DNA of 64,000 nucleotides from JAJECS01 sp965219705 (GTDB lineage: Bacteria; Chloroflexota; UBA11872), in the NCBI GenBank assembly GCA_965219705.1, contig OZ244789.1, positions 1,488,001-1,552,000 on the forward strand. The letters are read 5' to 3'. The translations under genes and the position numbers were made by a program. This document shows, one piece after another, positions 26,244 to 33,755 of the stretch. Under the pieces are notes generated by a model. It was not told where the DNA came from, ran no database searches, and was given only the letters and a program-made list of their open reading frames with translations. The stretch's first letter is position 1, and every line of letters starts with the position of its first letter.

Positions 26244-27020
26244 CTAGGCGGCACGCGCACGCACCTCGTCGGCAAGGGCTTCATAGGCGTCAACCGCGCG
26301 GCGCACTCCGGGGCCACGCGCACCGGCCGTAAAGATCGACAGGCCGGCGCTCGACGCCTCAAGAATCTTGCTGTTCGTCGGAATCTTCGAGGCGAACATC
26401 TCCCCGGCCCACTGCTCGTGCAGATACCCGGCCACGTGCTTTTCCTCGCGCAGGCGCCGGTCGAACTTGTTGAGCACGATGCCGAGCACGCGCAGCTTCG
26501 GGTTCACGATGGTCACCTCTTCGATGCTCTCCGTGAGCATCTGCAGGCCGCGCAGCGAGAAGAAGCGCGCCTCCGTGGGGATGATGACCCACTGCGCGGC
26601 GACCAGCGCATTGAGCGTCAGCACGCCGAGCGACGGCGGCGTGTCGATGAGCACAAAGTCGTAGTCCTGGTCGAGCCGCATCAGGTGCTCGCGCAAGCGC
26701 ATTTCGCGGCCCAGCTTGGTCTGGAGCTCGGTCTCCACCGCTGCCAGCTCCGGCGTTCCCGGCACGATGTCAATCGCAACGTCCGTGGCGTCCTGCACGC
26801 GGTAGCGCGGCAGCTCGGCGTCACGATGCAGCAGCGAGTCCGCCAGGGAGGGCGCAATCGCCTTGTCGATGCCGAACGAGGACGTAAGGTTGCTCTGCGG
26901 GTCCGTGTCGATGGCCAGGACGCGCAGGTCGTGGCGGGCGAGCGTCACGGCAAGGTTGGCGGTGGTCGTGGTCTTGCCGACGCCGCCCTTCTGATTGGCA
27001 ACGGCGATGGTGACAGCCAT
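26244..27020 (-). CDS. ParA/Soj-family chromosome partitioning ATPase
   Basis: The 258-residue deviant Walker ATPase has the P-loop KGGVGKTTTT at residues 11-20 with the signature lysine, the switch I region DTDPQSNLTSSFG, and Walker B VLIDTPPSLG. It binds DNA non-specifically in its ATP form and moves ParB-parS cargo or positions other complexes. No parB is adjacent. ATG 27020 was chosen because GGAG lies upstream and homology begins there. It is co-oriented with ftsZ with a 28-bp gap, so the two are probably co-transcribed. Confidence 0.9.
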   Translation of the reverse strand: MAVTIAVANQKGGVGKTTTTANLAVTLARHDLRVLAIDTDPQSNLTSSFGIDKAIAPSLADSLLHRDAELPRYRVQDATDVAIDIVPGTPELAAVETELQTKLGREMRLREHLMRLDQDYDFVLIDTPPSLGVLTLNALVAAQWVIIPTEARFFSLRGLQMLTESIEEVTIVNPKLRVLGIVLNKFDRRLREEKHVAGYLHEQWAGEMFASKIPTNSKILEASSAGLSIFTAGARGPGVRRAVDAYEALADEVRARAA

Positions 27021-27076
27021 GGGCGTCTCCGAGCGATGCCGCCCACGGGCCCCCACGGCAGGCAACGCCTCCGGCG

Positions 27077-27105
27077 ATGGTAGGCGTCGCCCGCAATTGA
27101 GTCAA
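27077..27105 (-). promoter_or_regulatory. candidate sigma70-type promoter for parA-ftsZ
   Basis: On the minus strand, TTGACT (27105-27100) and TACCAT (27082-27077) are separated by 17 bases. The predicted start of transcription is about 50 bases before the parA ATG. Confidence 0.55.
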
Positions 27106-27211
27106 CATAAACTTGACCTCGGCCGCCGATTCGCTCGCGTGCGACGCGCCGAAATTCCCGGCCCTGCCCCCTTCCGCCGCAACCCCTACCTGCCGGCAGC
27201 GACGAATTCAC

Positions 27212-27237
27212 GGAACGATTTGGACTCACCAGGCGTA
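27212..27237 (+). promoter_or_regulatory. candidate ECF-type promoter for the sigma factor-vWA operon
   Basis: GGAAC (27212-27216) and CGTA (27234-27237), spaced by 17 bases, match the classic -35 GGAAC / -10 CGT pattern of ECF sigma factors. They lie about 47 bases before an ECF sigma gene, suggesting autoregulation. Confidence 0.5.
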
Positions 27238-27283
27238 CTTCTCTATGCGAATCCCTGTGGAGAACACGACATGAGGGCGGCTT

Positions 27284-27808
27284 ATGACTGATGAACAGGC
27301 TGTTCTGCGCTGTCAGGACGGTGATCGCGAAGCGTTCCACCACTTGGTGGAGCGCTATCAAGACCTGCTCTATCGCACGGCCATGCTGATGACCGGAAGC
27401 CGGGCGCTGGCCGAGGAGCTGGTCCAAGGGGCCCTGCGCTCGGCGTGGCGGGGCATTCACGGCTTCCAGCACGGGTGCCCGGTCAAACCCTGGCTCATGC
27501 GCTGCCTCGCCCGCGAGGGCATGTTCCAGCGCCGCCAGCGGCCGCCGGCGGACTCTTCCCATCCGGTCGAACCAAGTGAGGTGCAGCCAGAGCGCCAGGC
27601 GATGCGGCAGGCCCTGGCCGGCCTCGATGCGGACCAGCGACACCTTCTGGTCTTGCACTACTTCGCCGATCTGACCGTCCCCCAGCTGGCCAGGGCCCTC
27701 GACGCTCGGGAGGACACCGTAAGCACCCGGCTTAGCCGCGCGCTCGCCCAATTGCGCGAGCTGCTCGAGCCTCGCAGTGCCCAGGAGGCTGCTAACCATG
27801 GCTCCTAA
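27284..27808 (+). CDS. ECF-type RNA polymerase sigma factor
   Basis: The 174-residue protein has sigma region 2 (about residues 12-70: HHLVERYQDLLYRTAML, then a degenerate LAEELVQGALRSAW) and region 4 (about 110-165: LAGLDADQRHLLVLHYFADLTVPQLARAL, a helix-turn-helix for the -35 element). Regions 1 and 3 are missing, as in ECF factors. ATG 27284 has GAGGGCGG just before it. A seven-codon frame (27271-27291) with its own GGAGA overlaps the start and could couple translation. The 3' end overlaps the vWA gene by 11 bases, so that membrane protein is the best candidate for its anti-sigma partner. Confidence 0.85.
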   Translation: MTDEQAVLRCQDGDREAFHHLVERYQDLLYRTAMLMTGSRALAEELVQGALRSAWRGIHGFQHGCPVKPWLMRCLAREGMFQRRQRPPADSSHPVEPSEVQPERQAMRQALAGLDADQRHLLVLHYFADLTVPQLARALDAREDTVSTRLSRALAQLRELLEPRSAQEAANHGS

Positions 27809-29747
27809 CTACTCGTCCGACCAAGACTTGGGAGACGCGCTGCGGGAGTATTTCGCGGCGGAAGCTCCCTCCCTGCGCGCGCCCACGGACCTGTGGCACA
27901 CCCTGGAGGGGCGTCTCGAAGACCCCCGGCGCATCCCGCGCATACGACGCAAGGTCCTGGCCGCCGCCTCGCGCTACTGGTTCCCCGTCATGGCCACCGG
28001 CGGCGCGGTCGCGGCGGGAGCCGTGCTGGCGGTCTGGGCAACTTCGGCGGGCCTCGATGGCGGGGAATCGTACGACGCAGCCATCGCGGAAGCGACGGCA
28101 GCCCCGAGGCCAGCCGCGACGTCAGCCCCGAGGCCAGCCGCGACGTCAGCCCCAAGGGTGGTCGAAAAGATGGTGATCAAGGAGGTTCCTGTCGAGAGGA
28201 TCGTTACCCAAGAGGTGATCAAGGAGGTCGCGGTCGAGAAAATCGTCGCCCGGTCATCGGCAGCGGCGGCGACGGTGGCGCCCGCTCCCACCGTCAGGCC
28301 GGCGGCCACCACCTTCCAGGACAACCGGCGGCAGCCGGTGGTGGCCACCGCCGACGACGCGGTCTCGACCTTCAGCCTGGACACCGACCGCACCTCGTAC
28401 CAGGTGGCGCTCAATTGGGCCCGGCAGGGCTACGACATCGAGCCCGACTCGGTGCGGGCCGAAGAGTGGATCAACGCCTTCGACTACCAGTACGCCCCGC
28501 CGGCCGACGCGTGGGGGTTCGCGATCACGAGCGATCTGGTCGCGCATCCGCTGGACGAGGGCAAGCACCTGGCGCGGCTCGGGTTCCAGGCGGCGGAAGT
28601 CCCCGACGACCGGCCGCTCAACGTGACCCTGGTGCTCGACGCCTCGGGCTCGATGCGGGAGGGCAACCGGGTGGACATCGCCCGCGCGGCGGCGGAGACC
28701 ATCCGGCAGAGCCTGCGCCCACAGGACCGCGTGGCGGTGGTGCACTTCACCACCGACGTGATCCACGACCTCACCGTTGCGCATCGAGCGCCGGACGACT
28801 CAGCCGTCGAGCGGTCCATTTGGCGCCTCGCGCCCCACGACAGCACCAACGTCCAGGCGGGGCTCAATCGGGGCGTCCAGCTGGCGAACCGGGCGCGCCT
28901 TGAGCGACCCGACGCCTACAACTACGTCATCCTGATGTCGGACGGCGTGGCCAACGTCGACGCCACCAACCCGTTCGCGATCCTGGAGTCGGCCTATGAC
29001 CGGGACGCGGGCAACCCGTTGCGCCTCATCACGATCGGCGTGGGCATCCACAACTACAACGACACGCTGCTGGAGCAGTTGGCGCAGCACGGCAACGGCT
29101 GGTACCGCTACCTCAACGACCCCGTCCAGGCGCAAGTGACCTTCAGCCGGGAGAACTGGCTGGCGCTGTCGACACCCTTCGCGGATCAGACGCGGGCACA
29201 GGTCACGTGGGACCCGGAGGTGGTCAAGACGTGGCGCATCGTCGGCTACGAGAACCGGGTGACGTCCGATGCGAGCTTCGCGGAGGACCGCAAGGAGTTC
29301 GCGGAGCTGCCGTCGGGCGCGGCCACGACGGTGTTCTACGAGCTGGAATTGCACGACCGCTTCCGCGGTCGCGCGGCGGCGGATCTGAAGCTGGGCCGGG
29401 TGGAGCTGCGCTGGGTGGTCCCGGAGACGGGCCAATCGCGCAGTCAGCAGGTGGAGGTGACGGGTCGCGACATCGGCTTCGACAGCTTCGAGGCTGACCC
29501 GTTGCTGCGGCTGGGTGCCATCGTCGCGCTGTCCGCCGACCGCTACAGCAGCCTGCCGGGGGGTGCTGACGATGGCGCCGCCGGGGTGTCCAACGACCTG
29601 GCGGGTCTGCACGAGCAGCTGCGGACGCTGGCGGGCCCGCTGGGTGGGCTGGACGCCTACCAGGACTTCAGCTTCCTGCTGGAGCGCATGGCGGAGCGCG
29701 CCTACGCGGTGGCCCCGCCGGAGGCCCCCTCCGGCTACAGCCGCTAG
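27798..29747 (+). CDS. membrane-anchored von Willebrand factor A protein (YfbK-like), putative anti-sigma partner
   Basis: The 649-residue protein starts at ATG 27798 behind a strong AGGAGG (27783-27788), inside the sigma gene. Residues 1-60 are likely cytoplasmic, a membrane helix spans about 61-83, and the rest is outside. A linker carries tandem SAPRPAAT units and charged VEK/KEV repeats (about 105-155). Then comes the VWF_A N-terminal domain (TFSLDTDRTSYQVALNWA, about 190), a vWA domain with MIDAS DASGS at 281-285, and a DUF3520-like C-terminal region. Gene overlap with the ECF factor and a cytoplasmic N-terminus suggest an anti-sigma role coupled to an extracellular metal-dependent binding domain; this is inference. 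Confidence 0.85.
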   Translation: MAPNYSSDQDLGDALREYFAAEAPSLRAPTDLWHTLEGRLEDPRRIPRIRRKVLAAASRYWFPVMATGGAVAAGAVLAVWATSAGLDGGESYDAAIAEATAAPRPAATSAPRPAATSAPRVVEKMVIKEVPVERIVTQEVIKEVAVEKIVARSSAAAATVAPAPTVRPAATTFQDNRRQPVVATADDAVSTFSLDTDRTSYQVALNWARQGYDIEPDSVRAEEWINAFDYQYAPPADAWGFAITSDLVAHPLDEGKHLARLGFQAAEVPDDRPLNVTLVLDASGSMREGNRVDIARAAAETIRQSLRPQDRVAVVHFTTDVIHDLTVAHRAPDDSAVERSIWRLAPHDSTNVQAGLNRGVQLANRARLERPDAYNYVILMSDGVANVDATNPFAILESAYDRDAGNPLRLITIGVGIHNYNDTLLEQLAQHGNGWYRYLNDPVQAQVTFSRENWLALSTPFADQTRAQVTWDPEVVKTWRIVGYENRVTSDASFAEDRKEFAELPSGAATTVFYELELHDRFRGRAAADLKLGRVELRWVVPETGQSRSQQVEVTGRDIGFDSFEADPLLRLGAIVALSADRYSSLPGGADDGAAGVSNDLAGLHEQLRTLAGPLGGLDAYQDFSFLLERMAERAYAVAPPEAPSGYSR

Positions 29748-29751
29748 CCAT

Positions 29752-29788
29752 ACGGCGCCTGCCGGTCATCGCGACCGGCAGGCGCCGT
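29752..29788. terminator. strong hairpin, bidirectional terminator candidate
   Basis: A perfect 16-bp stem (ACGGCGCCTGCCGGTC and its complement) encloses the five-base loop ATCGC. It lies between the convergent vWA and NIPSNAP genes. There is no T-tract on either side, so it may stall polymerase with a factor or protect 3' ends. Confidence 0.65.
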
Positions 29789-29823
29789 AGCTCGTGCCGT
29801 GTTTGGTGAGCTCGGCGCGTGAC

Positions 29824-30147
29824 CTACGGCAGCGGCGAGTAGTCCGTCGGTTCTAGGAACCGGTTGTGGATGCGCGCCACGATCTGCCCGTCGGCCTCCG
29901 TCTCGGCTCTGAGCCGCTTCCAATCGGGGTCGTCGATGAAGCTGCCCCACTTCCGCTCGCGGTCGGCCATGTCCGCAAACCGCGTCAGGTAGACCAGCCG
30001 GTCGCTGCGGCCCACGACCTCATGCCAGAACCCGACCACCTCCACGCCGTGCCGTTCGAAGAAGCCCAGCGTATGCTCCCGGAAGCGCGCGTCGATCACC
30101 GGCATGCGGCCGGGAAGAATCTCGTAGATTCGCAGTTCGTACAGCAT
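29824..30147 (-). CDS. NIPSNAP family protein
   Basis: The 107-residue protein has the dimeric ferredoxin-like NIPSNAP pattern: an N-terminal MLYELRIYEILPGRM, a central GFWHEVVGRSDRLVYLTRFADMADRERKW and a final VARIHNRFLEP. Length is typical for a single-domain member. ATG 30147 was chosen because the family begins with this strand. The biochemical role of bacterial NIPSNAPs is not established. It stands alone between a vWA gene and the TrkA genes. Confidence 0.8.
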   Translation of the reverse strand: MLYELRIYEILPGRMPVIDARFREHTLGFFERHGVEVVGFWHEVVGRSDRLVYLTRFADMADRERKWGSFIDDPDWKRLRAETEADGQIVARIHNRFLEPTDYSPLP

Positions 30148-30237
30148 GGTGGCGGGACCTCGGACGGCGAGCGCGCGGGAGCGTAGCATGGGAGCCGCAA
30201 AGGGCCGTGCCGGGCCGCGTCAGAGGGGCGCAGGGAC

Positions 30238-30648
30238 ATGTACGTCATCGTGGTCGGCTGCGGCCGCGCCGGTGCCGAGATCGCCGCCCGCATGGCCGCG
30301 TCGGGCGATTCGGTCGTTGTCGTCGACCGCGACAACGACGCCTTCCGGCGGCTGCCTGACCACTTCAGCGGTTCCACCGTCGTCGGCCCCGCCATCGACC
30401 ACGGCGTCCTCGAGGCCGCTGGCGTCGCCCGCGCCGACGTGCTCGTGGCCGCCACCTACGGCGACAATTCCAACATCACCGTCGTCCAACTCGCCCGTCT
30501 GAAATACCACGTCCCCCGCGCCATCGCCCGCGTCAAGGACCCGGTGCGCGCCCGCGTCTTCGCCGAGCAGGGGATCGAGACGATCTGTTCAACTGACATC
30601 ATCGCGGGCGCGGTCATCGACCGGCTCGCGGATCCCTCGGCGGCCTAG
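30238..30648 (+). CDS. TrkA-N (RCK) NAD-binding protein, single domain
   Basis: The 136-residue protein consists of one RCK_N Rossmann domain: MYVIVVGCGRAGAEIA with GxGxxG, an acidic residue after strand 2 (VVVDRDNDAF), and the conserved AGVARADVLVAATYGDNSN block. The regulatory TrkA_C half is missing. AGGGAC lies just before ATG 30238. It is followed after two bases by a second TrkA protein, so the two probably act together as cytoplasmic gating subunits for a potassium channel or transporter encoded elsewhere. Confidence 0.85.
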   Translation: MYVIVVGCGRAGAEIAARMAASGDSVVVVDRDNDAFRRLPDHFSGSTVVGPAIDHGVLEAAGVARADVLVAATYGDNSNITVVQLARLKYHVPRAIARVKDPVRARVFAEQGIETICSTDIIAGAVIDRLADPSAA

Positions 30649-30650
30649 CC

Positions 30651-31322
30651 ATGTTCATCATCATCGCCGGCGGCGGCAAGGTGGGCGCCGCGCTCGCGCA
30701 CGACCTGCCGCCCGAGGGTCATGAGATCGTCCTCCTCGAAAAGAACCGCCGCAAGGCGCAAGACCTGGAGGATGAGCTGGGCGCCTCCGTCATCCCCCAC
30801 GACGCCTCCGAAGGCCGCTGGCTCTCCATGGCGGGCGTGGCGCGGGCCGACCTCGTGATCGCTGTCACCGGCGACGACGAGGACAACCTGGTCATCTGCC
30901 AGCTGGGCCGCACCCTCTCCCACGGGCGGGCGCGCACCATCGCCCGCGTCAACAACCCCAAGAATCAGGACGCCTATCGCCTGCTGAGGATTGAGGTCAT
31001 CGTCAATGCCACGGACCTCGTCATGAGCATGATCGAGCGCGACCTCGGCGCGGCGTCCGTGGTGCACCTCATGCGCCTGCGCTCCTCGGGCCTCGAGCTG
31101 GTCGAGTTGACCGTGGCCGAGGAGTCGGCGGCGGACGGGTCGCCCGTCGCCGCCCTCGGACTGGAGGAGCTCGGAGCCCGCATCGCCGTCGTGCAGCGCG
31201 GCGACGCCGCCCTATTCAAGCTCTCGGACCTCGTGCTCGTGCCCGGCGACATCGTGGTCGCCGTGGTCGACATCGCCAACGAGAACGCCGTCCGCGCCCG
31301 CTTCGCCGCCGCCCACTTCTAG
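30651..31322 (+). CDS. TrkA family potassium uptake regulator (TrkA_N + TrkA_C)
   Basis: The 223-residue protein has an RCK_N domain with GGGKVGAALA near residues 6-15, an AGVARADLVIAVTGDDEDN block, and a C-terminal RCK_C domain (about 140-220) ending in LVLVPGDIVVAVVD, the typical last strands. It binds NAD(H) or ATP and gates a TrkH/KtrB-type channel. No membrane subunit is in the window. It directly follows the single-domain homologue. Confidence 0.88.
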   Translation: MFIIIAGGGKVGAALAHDLPPEGHEIVLLEKNRRKAQDLEDELGASVIPHDASEGRWLSMAGVARADLVIAVTGDDEDNLVICQLGRTLSHGRARTIARVNNPKNQDAYRLLRIEVIVNATDLVMSMIERDLGAASVVHLMRLRSSGLELVELTVAEESAADGSPVAALGLEELGARIAVVQRGDAALFKLSDLVLVPGDIVVAVVDIANENAVRARFAAAHF

Positions 31323-31345
31323 ACCGCGCGGCCTAGGCGCCCGAT

Positions 31346-31380
31346 CCCTGTTCCGCAGGAGATAGGGCCGGGGTGCGGGA
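31346..31380. repeat. degenerate dispersed repeat between convergent genes
   Basis: CCCTGTTCCGCAGGAGATAGGG followed by CCGGGGTGCGGGA has the layout of the CTCTCCC..GGGAGAGGGTTAGGGTGAGGG units found elsewhere in the window, with many changes. It lies between trkA and the L25 gene. Confidence 0.4.
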
Positions 31381-31480
31381 TTCCCTCGCCGCCATTACGC
31401 GGCAAGAGTCTGCTCCGACTGCGATCGGGAGACTGGCTGTCAGTCGACCCCGCACACCACCGCTCGGGGAGCCGGACTGT

Positions 31481-32152
31481 CTACGCGGGCGCGGGTTCCT
31501 CTGGCGGCGCTTCCGCGGCTTCGCCTTCCTCGCCCGGTGGTATCTCCAGCTCGTCCAGAGCAACTTCCTCCTCGACCTCGTCGACTTCCTGCGCCCGCAG
31601 CACATGCACCCCCACCACTGGATCCGTGGGATCGCCCACCGGCGTATAGGTGCCGTCCGTCGCGCGCAAGTCAGCCACCACAACCTCGTCCCCTGGCGCC
31701 TCCAGGCCGGACACGTCGACCACCAGCGCCGATGGAATCTCAGTTGGCAGCGCGGCGATCTGCAGCGACGTCAGCGATTGAATCACCGCCATGCCCATCA
31801 TCGCCGCGGCCGGCGCCGTCCCTTGCAGCTCGATCGCCACCTCGACGGTCACCGGCTTGGTGAGGTCGACGCGCCGGAAGGTGGCGTGCAGTAGACGATC
31901 GGTAATGGCGTCCAGCTCAAACTCGTCGAACAGCACGGCTTCGGTTGCGCCGTCCCACTCGAGATCCAACAAGCGGCCGTCGGCGCCGTGCCGCACCAGC
32001 GTGGCCAACTCGCGTTCATCCACCTGCACGGAGGTCGATGGCTGATTCGGACTGACCAGATTGGCCGGAATCACTCCCGACCGCCGCAGGCGCTTGACCG
32101 CTCGGCCGCGCACCGTGCGGCGCGAGGCCTGGAGGCGTGGACGTTCAGGCAC
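31481..32152 (-). CDS. rplY: 50S ribosomal protein L25 (CTC/TL5 form)
   Basis: The 223-residue protein is the long, two-domain form of L25. An N-terminal 5S rRNA-binding domain (RRTVRGRAVKRLRRSGVIPANL..., residues 11-95) is followed by the TL5/CTC C-terminal beta domain (VDLTKPVTVEVAIELQG and on). The last 35 residues are an acidic, Glu- and Pro-rich tail. GTG 32152 was chosen because GAGGA lies eight bases upstream; the frame is open for ten more codons. No pth gene is adjacent, although that is a common neighbour. Confidence 0.88.
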   Translation of the reverse strand: MPERPRLQASRRTVRGRAVKRLRRSGVIPANLVSPNQPSTSVQVDERELATLVRHGADGRLLDLEWDGATEAVLFDEFELDAITDRLLHATFRRVDLTKPVTVEVAIELQGTAPAAAMMGMAVIQSLTSLQIAALPTEIPSALVVDVSGLEAPGDEVVVADLRATDGTYTPVGDPTDPVVGVHVLRAQEVDEVEEEVALDELEIPPGEEGEAAEAPPEEPAPA

Positions 32153-32391
32153 GCAACATTTCCTCGGGGGTTGAGTCGGCAATCTCGCCGCGACCGGCGC
32201 AAACCGCGCCAGCGGCTCACGCGCGACCCGCGCAGACCCTGAGTCTAGAAACGCCGTCGCCCCGCGTCAACGCCAAGCCGCCGGCAGCGGACCGCGTTCG
32301 TCGCGTCGTTCCGAACGCGCTTGAAGGTGGACTCGGATTTGACGCCCAACCGGTGATCCCGGAAGACCTGGGCCGGGATAGCAGTCCGCCG

Positions 32392-33636
32392 TCAGACGGT
32401 GACCAGCCGCCGCTCGCGGGCCACTTCGCGGCCGCCGAGGTACACAGCCAGCGGGTCGGCCACGCGGCAGATGTTCTCGGCTGCGTCGCCCTCGACCACC
32501 AGCACGTCGGCGGCGAGGCCGGGCTTGAGCGCGCCGGTGACCTGGCCGAGCCCGATGGCGCGCGCGGCGGCGTAGCTGGTGAGGTTGACGGCCTCGGCCG
32601 GTGTCAGATCGAGCACGCCGACGGCGGCGATGACGGTGAGGGCGAACTCGTCGTGCGCCGTGGTCATCACGCCGGCGTCGCTGGAGACGACCATCGGGGT
32701 GCCGCTGGCGCGCATGGCGCGGTGGTAGATGCCGCGGGTGCGCAACTCCTCGCGGCCCGCCTCGGACAGCTCGTCCAGGCTGGCCAGTCCGCGCACCACC
32801 TCGCGGGTGCCCGCGCCGATCGTCATGTGCACCGACTGCGTGGCGGGCGACACGCGGGCCGCCGCCTCGGCGTCGAAGCGCAGAGTTCCCAGCGCGCCGG
32901 ATTCGTCGAGCCACGAGCAGTGCTCCAGCGTGTCAACGCCGGCATCGATGGCCAGGATGCAGCCGGTGGTGCCCAGCACGTGGGCCGCCACCTGCTTGCG
33001 CAGCCGGTGGGCGTCGTTGACGAGGGCGCGCAGCTCGGGCTCCGAGTATTGGGTCATGCCGGGCGAGGTGCCGGGCGTCATCATGCCGCCGGTGGCCATG
33101 ACCTTCACGAAGTCGGCCCCGGCTTCGACCATCGTGCGCACGGCCTCCACCACCTCGTCGCGGGTATCCGCGCGCAGGCCGCACCAGTGCAGGTGCCCGG
33201 CCGTGGTCGTGATGGGGGCGCCGCACACCAGCAGGCGCGGACCCACGATGTGCCCGTCGTTGATCGCGTCGCGCACGTCCATGTTGAGCGTCAGGTAGCC
33301 GCCGGTATCGCGCATGGTGGTCACGCCGGTCGCCAGCCCGCGCTGCGCGTTGCCGATGGCGGTGGCGATGCGCTCGGCGTCGCTGGCGTGCATGTGGATG
33401 CCGCGGGTGGTCGGGTGGTCCGGTCCGGCGGTGAATTGCAGGTGGACGTGGGCGTCGATGAGCCCCGGGAGCAGGGTCGAGTCGCCGAAGTCCACGATCT
33501 CGGCGTCGGCGGAGTCGGCGCCGGGCGCTCCCACGGCGGCGATCTGTCCGTCGCGAATCGTCACCGCGCCGGGCCGCTGCGGCTCGGCCCCGGTGCCGTC
33601 AATCAGCGTGGACGCGCGCAACACGAGGTCGGGCAT
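32392..33636 (-). CDS. amidohydrolase-family metal-dependent hydrolase
   Basis: The 414-residue protein has the amidohydrolase fold: an N-terminal beta-sandwich strand, LLPGLIDAHVHL with the HxH metal pair near residues 57-67, FVKVMATGG with the carboxylatable lysine near 170, later His residues (AAHVLGTTG and DTLEHCSW), and the SSDAGV aspartate. This set resembles the imidazolonepropionase-like or Xaa-Pro dipeptidase group. Substrate unknown. ATG 33636 has AGGAAGGAAA upstream. It is divergent from the radical SAM gene, with a 119-bp shared promoter region. Confidence 0.85.
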   Translation of the reverse strand: MPDLVLRASTLIDGTGAEPQRPGAVTIRDGQIAAVGAPGADSADAEIVDFGDSTLLPGLIDAHVHLQFTAGPDHPTTRGIHMHASDAERIATAIGNAQRGLATGVTTMRDTGGYLTLNMDVRDAINDGHIVGPRLLVCGAPITTTAGHLHWCGLRADTRDEVVEAVRTMVEAGADFVKVMATGGMMTPGTSPGMTQYSEPELRALVNDAHRLRKQVAAHVLGTTGCILAIDAGVDTLEHCSWLDESGALGTLRFDAEAAARVSPATQSVHMTIGAGTREVVRGLASLDELSEAGREELRTRGIYHRAMRASGTPMVVSSDAGVMTTAHDEFALTVIAAVGVLDLTPAEAVNLTSYAAARAIGLGQVTGALKPGLAADVLVVEGDAAENICRVADPLAVYLGGREVARERRLVTV

Positions 33637-33755
33637 GGCGTAATTTCCTTCCTGGCGGCACGGTGCGGCGTTCTGGCCGCCCGCTTCCGCGTCGAGCATG
33701 GCGAGTGCATGCTAAGGTGCCGGACCAGGTGTCGGCATCCCCTTGGCATCACTCT

